Shown here: one piece after another, positions 59,577 through 64,000 of the stretch | Layout of the letters: the number at the start of each line of letters is the position of its first letter | Numbering within the stretch: position 1 is the first letter of the stretch | NCBI GenBank assembly: GCA_030150265.1 | Contig: JASLGG010000025.1 | Span: forward strand, 62,001 to 126,000 | Origin: Protaetiibacter sp. | GTDB lineage: Bacteria; Actinomycetota; Actinomycetes; Actinomycetales; Microbacteriaceae | Direction of reading: 5' to 3' | DNA: 64,000 bases | Notes under the pieces: model-generated | Databases searched by the model: none | Told to the model about the DNA's origin: nothing | What the model saw: the letters and a program-made list of their open reading frames with translations, nothing else | Translations under genes and position numbers: made by a program

Positions 59577-60425
59577 ATGACCATCGTGCGCGCCGCCATC
59601 AGTCAGACCACCTGGACGGGCGACAAGGAATCCATGCTCGACAAGCACGAGGGCTTCCTGCGCGATGCGGCCGCGGACGGCGCGCAGGCCATGTGCTTCC
59701 AGGAGCTCTTCTACGGGCCCTACTTCGGCATCACCCAGGACAAGAAGTACTACCGCTACGCGGAGCCCGCCGACGGGCCCATCGTGCAGCGCTTCGCCTC
59801 CGTGGCCAAGGAGCTCGGCGTGGTCACCGTCCTCCCCATCTACGAGGAGGAGCAGACCGGCGTGTACTACAACACCACCGTCGTCATCGACGCCGACGGC
59901 TCGATCCTCGGCAAGTACCGCAAGATCCACATCCCGCACGTCGAGAAGTTCTGGGAGAAGTTCTACTTCCGTCCCGGCAACCTCGGCTACCCCGTCTTCG
60001 ACACGGCCATCGGCCGCATCGGCACCTACATCTGCTACGACCGGCACTTCCCCGAGGGATGGCGCGAGTACGGCCTGCGCGGCGCCCACATCGTGTTCAA
60101 CCCCAACGCCACCAAGCCGGGCCTCTCCAACCGGCTCTGGGAGGTCGAGGGACCCGCCGCCGCGGTCGCCAACGGCTACTTCGTGCTGCAGCCCAACCGC
60201 GTGGGCCGCGAGGACAACGAGTACGGCGACGAGGCGGTCACCTTCTACGGCACGAGCAACGTCATCGACCCGCGCGGCAACTTCGTGGGCGAGCGCGGCT
60301 CCGGCGAGCACGAGGAGCTGCTCGTGCGCGACCTCGACCTGGACCTGGTGCAGGAGATGCGCGACGACTGGCAGTTCTACCGGGACCGCCGCCCCGAGAC
60401 CTACACGATGATCGCCCAGCCCTAG
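59577..60425 (+). CDS. Nitrilase-family amidohydrolase (beta-ureidopropionase-like)
   Basis: Carbon-nitrogen hydrolase of 282 residues, probably cleaving N-carbamoyl-beta-amino acids to beta-amino acid, CO2 and ammonia. The catalytic triad is Glu43 (CFQELFYGPYFG), Lys116 (KYRKIHIPHVEKFWEKFYF in part) and Cys153 (YICYDRHFPEG). ATG 59577 has AAGGGAG at ideal distance; ATG 59553 upstream lacks one. It is the first gene of an operon followed by dihydropyrimidinase, so together they perform the last two steps of reductive pyrimidine or hydantoin breakdown. Confidence 0.9.
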   Translation: MTIVRAAISQTTWTGDKESMLDKHEGFLRDAAADGAQAMCFQELFYGPYFGITQDKKYYRYAEPADGPIVQRFASVAKELGVVTVLPIYEEEQTGVYYNTTVVIDADGSILGKYRKIHIPHVEKFWEKFYFRPGNLGYPVFDTAIGRIGTYICYDRHFPEGWREYGLRGAHIVFNPNATKPGLSNRLWEVEGPAAAVANGYFVLQPNRVGREDNEYGDEAVTFYGTSNVIDPRGNFVGERGSGEHEELLVRDLDLDLVQEMRDDWQFYRDRRPETYTMIAQP

Positions 60426-60470
60426 AACCCGCCCGAGACAACCCCAGGCCCACTCCCACGGAGGACCCCC

Positions 60471-61907
60471 ATGACCACGACACTCATCACCGGCGGAACC
60501 GTCGTCTCCGCCACCGGACGCGGCGCGGCCGACGTGCTCGTCGACGGCGAGAAGATCGTCGCCGTGCTCGCCCCCGGCACCCAGCTGCTCGGCAGCGATC
60601 TCGCGCGCACGGTCGACACCGTCGTCGATGCGACCGGCAAGTACGTCATCCCCGGCGGCATCGACGCGCACACCCACATGGAGCTGCCGTTCGGCGGCAC
60701 CAACGCATCCGACACCTTCGAGACGGGCACGCGGGCCGCGGCCCACGGCGGCACCACGACGATCATCGACTTCGCCGTGCAGACCTACGGCCAGAAGGTC
60801 ATGGACGGCCTCGCGGCGTGGCACGAGAAGGCCGCGGGCCAGTGCGCGATCGACTACGGCTTCCACCAGATCATCGGCGGCGTCGACGAGGACTCGCTCG
60901 CCGTCATGCCGAAGCTCATCGACGAGGGCATCACGAGCTTCAAGCTCTTCATGGCCTACCCCGGCGTGTTCTACTCCGACGACGCGCAGATCCTGAAGGC
61001 CATGCAGGTCTCGGCTGACACCGGCCTGCTCACGATGATGCACGCCGAGAACGGCCCCGTCATCGACGTGCTCGCGGCGCAGCTCGCCGAGGCCGGCAAG
61101 ACCGACCCCTACTTCCACGGCATCGCCCGCGCATGGGAGATGGAGGAGGAGGCCACCCACCGCGCCATCATGATCGCCCGCCTCACCGGCGCTCCGCTCT
61201 ACGTCGTGCACGTGAGCGCGAAGCAGGCGGTCGAGCAGCTCGCGGCCGCCCGCGACCGCGGCCAGAACGTGTTCGGCGAGACCTGCCCGCAGTACCTCTA
61301 CCTCTCGCTGGAGGAGCAGCTCGGCGCCTCGAGCGAGGAGTGGGGTGCCTTCGAGGGCGCCAAGTGGGTGTGCTCGACGCCGCTGCGCGCTCGCGCGGAG
61401 GGCCACCAGCACGCCATGTGGCAGGGCCTGCGCACGAACGACCTGCAGATGGTCTCCACCGACCACTGCCCGTTCTGCATGAAGGGCCAGAAGGAGCTGG
61501 GCCTCGGCGACTTCCGCAAGATCCCGAACGGCATCGGCTCGGTCGAGCACCGCATGGACCTCATGTACCAGGGCGTCGTGACGGGCGAGATCACCCTCGA
61601 GCGCTGGGTCGAGCTCACGAGCACCACCCCCGCCCGGATGTTCGGTCTCTACGGCCAGAAGGGCGTCATCCAGCCGGGTGCGGATGCCGACATCGTCGTC
61701 TACGACCCGAACGGCCACACCTCCATCGGCTACGAGAAGACGCACCACATGAACATGGACCACTCCGCGTGGGAGGGCTACGAGATCGACGGCAAGGTCG
61801 ACACGGTCATCTCGCGCGGCAAGGTCGTGGTCCAGGGCGACCGCTACCTCGGTGCCAAGGGCGACGGCCGGTACGTCAAGCGCGGCCTCTCGCAGTACCT
61901 GGTTTGA
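60471..61907 (+). CDS. hydA: Dihydropyrimidinase / D-hydantoinase
   Basis: Zinc amidohydrolase of 478 residues that opens dihydrouracil, dihydrothymine or hydantoins to N-carbamoyl acids. Binuclear metal site: His67 and His69 (GIDAHTHMELP), the carboxylated Lys158 (SFKLFMAYPG), histidines in MMHAENG and YVVHVSAK, and Asp in STDHCPF. Length and order match the cyclic-amidase family. A ribosome site GGAGGACC precedes ATG 60471. The product is the substrate of the upstream gene's enzyme. Confidence 0.94.
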   Translation: MTTTLITGGTVVSATGRGAADVLVDGEKIVAVLAPGTQLLGSDLARTVDTVVDATGKYVIPGGIDAHTHMELPFGGTNASDTFETGTRAAAHGGTTTIIDFAVQTYGQKVMDGLAAWHEKAAGQCAIDYGFHQIIGGVDEDSLAVMPKLIDEGITSFKLFMAYPGVFYSDDAQILKAMQVSADTGLLTMMHAENGPVIDVLAAQLAEAGKTDPYFHGIARAWEMEEEATHRAIMIARLTGAPLYVVHVSAKQAVEQLAAARDRGQNVFGETCPQYLYLSLEEQLGASSEEWGAFEGAKWVCSTPLRARAEGHQHAMWQGLRTNDLQMVSTDHCPFCMKGQKELGLGDFRKIPNGIGSVEHRMDLMYQGVVTGEITLERWVELTSTTPARMFGLYGQKGVIQPGADADIVVYDPNGHTSIGYEKTHHMNMDHSAWEGYEIDGKVDTVISRGKVVVQGDRYLGAKGDGRYVKRGLSQYLV

Positions 61908-61924
61908 GAAGAGAAACGGACACC

Positions 61925-62941
61925 ATGGACTTCGGAGCAGTACTCCAGACCAACCCGCCCGCCTGGCGCACGGTGCACCTCGCCAAGCTCGCCGAGCAGT
62001 ACGGGTTCAGCCACGTGTGGACCTTCGACTCCCACATCCTGTGGCAGGAGCCGTACGTCATCTACAGCCAGATCCTCGCCGAGACGCACCGCATCAAGGT
62101 GGGCCCCTTCGTCACCAACCCGGCGACGCGCGACTGGACCGTCACGGCATCCGTCTTCGCCACGCTCAACGAGATGTACGGCAACCGCACGGTGGTCGGT
62201 ATCGGCCGCGGCGACTCGGCGGTGCGCGTCACGAACGGCAAGCCGACCACCATGCAGGAGCTGCGCGAGGCGATCCACGTGATCCGCGAGCTCGGCAACA
62301 GCCGCGAGGTCGAGTACCACGGCTCGACGCTGCGCTTCCCGTGGTCGACCGGCTCGGAGCTCGAGGTGTGGGTGGCTGCCTACGGCCCGCTCGCCCTCAA
62401 GCTCACGGGGGAGGTCGGCGACGGCTTCATCCTGCAGCTCGCCGACGTCGACATCGCGAAGTGGATGATCAAGACGGTGCGCGACTCGGCGGAGGCCGCG
62501 GGCCGCGATCCGGACTCCATCACGTTCTGCGTCGCCGCCCCGTTCTACGTGGGCGACGACTGGCAGCACATGCGCGAGCAGTGCCGCTGGTTCGGCGGCA
62601 TGGTCGGCAACCACGTGGCCGACATCGTGGCCAAGTACGGGCAGTCGGGCGCGGTGCCGAAGGCACTCACCGACTACATCGAGAAGCGCACCGGATACGA
62701 CTACAACACCCACGGCAAGGCCGCGAACGACCACGTCGACTTCGTGCCCGACGAGATCGTCGACCGCTTCTGCCTGCTCGGCGACACCTCCGACCACATC
62801 GCGAAGCTCGAGGAGCTCAAGTCGCTCGGCGTGCACCAGTTCGCGGGCTACCTCCAGCACGACAACAAGGAGGAGACGCTGCGGGTGTACGGCGAGACCG
62901 TCATCCCGGCGATGCGCGACGAGGTGGCGGCCAAGTCGTGA
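61925..62941 (+). CDS. LLM-class F420-dependent oxidoreductase (TIGR03842-like)
   Basis: Luciferase-like TIM-barrel oxidoreductase of 338 residues. MDFGAVLQTNPPAWRTVHLA, FSHVWTFDSHILWQEPY, GPFVTNPATRDWTVTAS and VVGIGRGDSAVRVTNGKP agree with the F420-dependent family I know as TIGR03842 (recall, not a search). It lies between dihydropyrimidinase and an ABC permease, overlapping the permease by GTGA. In a pathway that starts from pyrimidines a dihydropyrimidine-forming or -oxidising enzyme is required and no DPD gene is present, so this enzyme is the local candidate for that redox step. An FMN monooxygenase function is the alternative. Confidence 0.85.
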   Translation: MDFGAVLQTNPPAWRTVHLAKLAEQYGFSHVWTFDSHILWQEPYVIYSQILAETHRIKVGPFVTNPATRDWTVTASVFATLNEMYGNRTVVGIGRGDSAVRVTNGKPTTMQELREAIHVIRELGNSREVEYHGSTLRFPWSTGSELEVWVAAYGPLALKLTGEVGDGFILQLADVDIAKWMIKTVRDSAEAAGRDPDSITFCVAAPFYVGDDWQHMREQCRWFGGMVGNHVADIVAKYGQSGAVPKALTDYIEKRTGYDYNTHGKAANDHVDFVPDEIVDRFCLLGDTSDHIAKLEELKSLGVHQFAGYLQHDNKEETLRVYGETVIPAMRDEVAAKS

Positions 62942-63876
62942 CCGCGACCACCGCGATCGCCCTCCCCCGGAGGCGGGGCGGACCGCGCCGTCGATGGGTC
63001 GCGGCTGCCTGGGGCGTGCTCGGAGTGCTCGCGGTGGCGACCCTGTGGGAGGTCTACAAGTTCCTGGGGCCGGCGGAAGGGGTCGTGCTCGGCCAGGTCG
63101 CGGGGCAGACCGGATCGGGCGTCATGATCCTGCCGCGCACCCACGATCGCGCGATGCCGCACATCTGGGACATGATCGCGCGGCTGTTCCAGCCGACGAG
63201 CGGCGGCGACACCCCGCCGCTCATCGTGTCGGTCGCGCAGGCGGCGCTTCTCACGCTCGGCATCGCGGCCGTGGGCTGGCTCCTCGGCGTGCTCGTCGGC
63301 GGGCTGCTCGGCCTCGTGATGCAGCGGTGGAAGCTGCTCGAGTGGGGCCTGCTGCCCTGGATCGTCGTGAGCCAGATCGTTCCGCTCATCGCGTTCGCGC
63401 CGATCGTGAACGTCGTCGGCAACCAGCTCGACCGGTCCGGCATCCCGTGGCCGCAGTGGCTCTCGGTCGCGGTGATCGCGTCGTATCTCGCCTTCTTCCC
63501 GGTGGCGATCGGCGTGCTCAAGGGGCTTGATGCGCCCGACCGCATCCACCTCGACCTCATGCGCAGCTACGCCGCCGGCTACGGCACGACGCTGCTGCGC
63601 CTGCGGCTGCCCGCCTCGGTGCCGTTCCTGCTGCCCGCGCTGCGGCTCGCGGCCGCGAACGCCGTGCTCGGCGCGGTGGTGGCCGAGGTGTCGATCGGCA
63701 TGCGCGGCGGGATCGGCCGGATGCTCATCCAGTTCGCGGGGCAGGCCTCGAGCGATCCGGCGGCGCCGTGGGGGCCGACCTTCGGCTCGATCGTGCTCGG
63801 GCTCGTCGCGGCGGGGAGCGTCGCGCTCATCGGTTTCGGACTCAGGACATACCGCAGAGGAGAGGCGACGGGATGA
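62938..63876 (+). CDS. ABC transporter permease (SsuC/TauC/ThiX type)
   Basis: Membrane subunit of 312 residues with about six to seven spans. A periplasmic-side insert at residues 48-80 (LGQVAGQTGSGVMILPRTHD) follows the first span. The EAA-like loop SYAAGYGTTLLRLRLPASVPFLLPALRLAA is typical of nitrate/sulfonate/taurine-type permeases (quoted in part), as is GAVVAEVSIG. GTG 62938 overlaps the oxidoreductase stop. Probably imports a pyrimidine, hydantoin or HMP-like precursor for the operon. Confidence 0.9.
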   Translation: MTATTAIALPRRRGGPRRRWVAAAWGVLGVLAVATLWEVYKFLGPAEGVVLGQVAGQTGSGVMILPRTHDRAMPHIWDMIARLFQPTSGGDTPPLIVSVAQAALLTLGIAAVGWLLGVLVGGLLGLVMQRWKLLEWGLLPWIVVSQIVPLIAFAPIVNVVGNQLDRSGIPWPQWLSVAVIASYLAFFPVAIGVLKGLDAPDRIHLDLMRSYAAGYGTTLLRLRLPASVPFLLPALRLAAANAVLGAVVAEVSIGMRGGIGRMLIQFAGQASSDPAAPWGPTFGSIVLGLVAAGSVALIGFGLRTYRRGEATG

Positions 63877-64000
63877 CCCTTCGACAGGCTCAGGGCGACG
63901 CCCTTCGACAGGCTCAGGGCGACGCCCTCGCATCCACCACCGCCGACGCCGCGCTCGCGGTGCGGGTGTCCGGCGCGGGCAAGGTGTTCCCCACCGAGGC
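63873..64000 (+). CDS. ABC transporter ATP-binding protein, N-terminus only (runs off the window)
   Basis: ATG 63873 overlaps the permease stop (ATGA). The frame is open to the end: MTLRQAQGDA repeats once as LRQAQGDA, then ALASTTADAALAVRVSGAGKVFPTE, where VRVSGAGKVFPT is the usual first strand of a TauB/SsuB-type ATPase. The Walker motifs lie outside the window. The first 18 residues come from a tandem DNA repeat inserted at the start of the gene. A downstream GTG (63953 or 63959 region) could be the original start. Confidence 0.75.
   Translation, partial: MTLRQAQGDALRQAQGDALASTTADAALAVRVSGAGKVFPTE
63877..63924 (+). repeat. 24-bp tandem direct repeat (two copies) in a coding start
   Basis: CCCTTCGACAGGCTCAGGGC-GACG occurs twice without interruption. 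The reverse strand encodes the PEPVEG-type peptide known from dispersed bacterial repeat elements. The repeat length is eight codons, so the frame of the ATPase is kept. Confidence 0.8.

Overview
The window is very G+C-rich, with tightly packed genes, many 4-bp start/stop overlaps (ATGA or GTGA) and frequent GTG starts. Gene families (F420 biosynthesis, class E-type sortase signal, DUF222/HNH protein with an actinobacterial LexA box, glmU/prs/rplY/pth core block) and apparently leaderless promoters point to an actinobacterium of the order Micrococcales, most likely a Microbacteriaceae member. Genus cannot be fixed from the sequence alone. No rRNA, CRISPR array or transposase was seen; one tRNA (Gln, TTG) is present.

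Layout. 1-2740: a three-gene importer (ATPase cut by the window edge, FecCD permease, lipoprotein receptor) resembling the proposed F420-0 ABC cassette. 3045-13531: a secreted LamG protein, a 2245-residue RHS/YD-repeat protein whose C-terminal tip looks like an ADP-ribosyltransferase toxin, a candidate immunity gene, a fragment repeating the toxin's C-terminal tail, and a second immunity paralogue. 13632-15275: cofC and cofD (F420 biosynthesis), convergent. 15347-19488: a small conserved protein, a sortase-anchored GH18 enzyme, and a compact operon of membrane protein, ECF sigma factor and lipoprotein. 19532-28028: glmU, PadR regulator, ABC1/UbiB kinase, LexA-boxed DUF222/HNH protein, prs and an old-yellow-enzyme-type reductase.

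28124-35288: an sgc-like sugar PTS locus with EI, HPr, EIIA, EIIB and EIIC, an epimerase and a DeoR repressor on one strand and a divergent BtpA/SgcQ protein. 35375-38397: amino-acid permease, small membrane protein, CoA transferase. 38420-52813: a sugar-acid catabolic island: Gnd, two SDRs, a KGPDC/HPS-like decarboxylase, two D-2-hydroxyacid dehydrogenases, an Ldh-family dehydrogenase, a TIM-barrel isomerase, a zinc dehydrogenase, a GntR/FCD repressor, a sugar ABC importer, gluconokinase and a Crp/Fnr regulator. The enzymes can be laid out as an idonate-like route (zinc dehydrogenase, SDR, gluconokinase, Gnd). This island and the PTS locus lie between prs and rplY-pth, which are usually close together in Actinobacteria.

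53164-58104: membrane protein, rplY, pth, cytochrome P450, a 78-bp tandem repeat, MarR regulator, tRNA-Gln, a broken parE toxin gene and its intact parD antitoxin. 58156-64000: a MocR-type regulator divergent from a reductive-pyrimidine/hydantoin operon (beta-ureidopropionase-like amidohydrolase, dihydropyrimidinase, F420-type LLM oxidoreductase, and an ABC permease and ATPase that run off the window). The F420 genes at the left and the F420-type oxidoreductase at the right suggest a coenzyme-F420-dependent step in this pathway.
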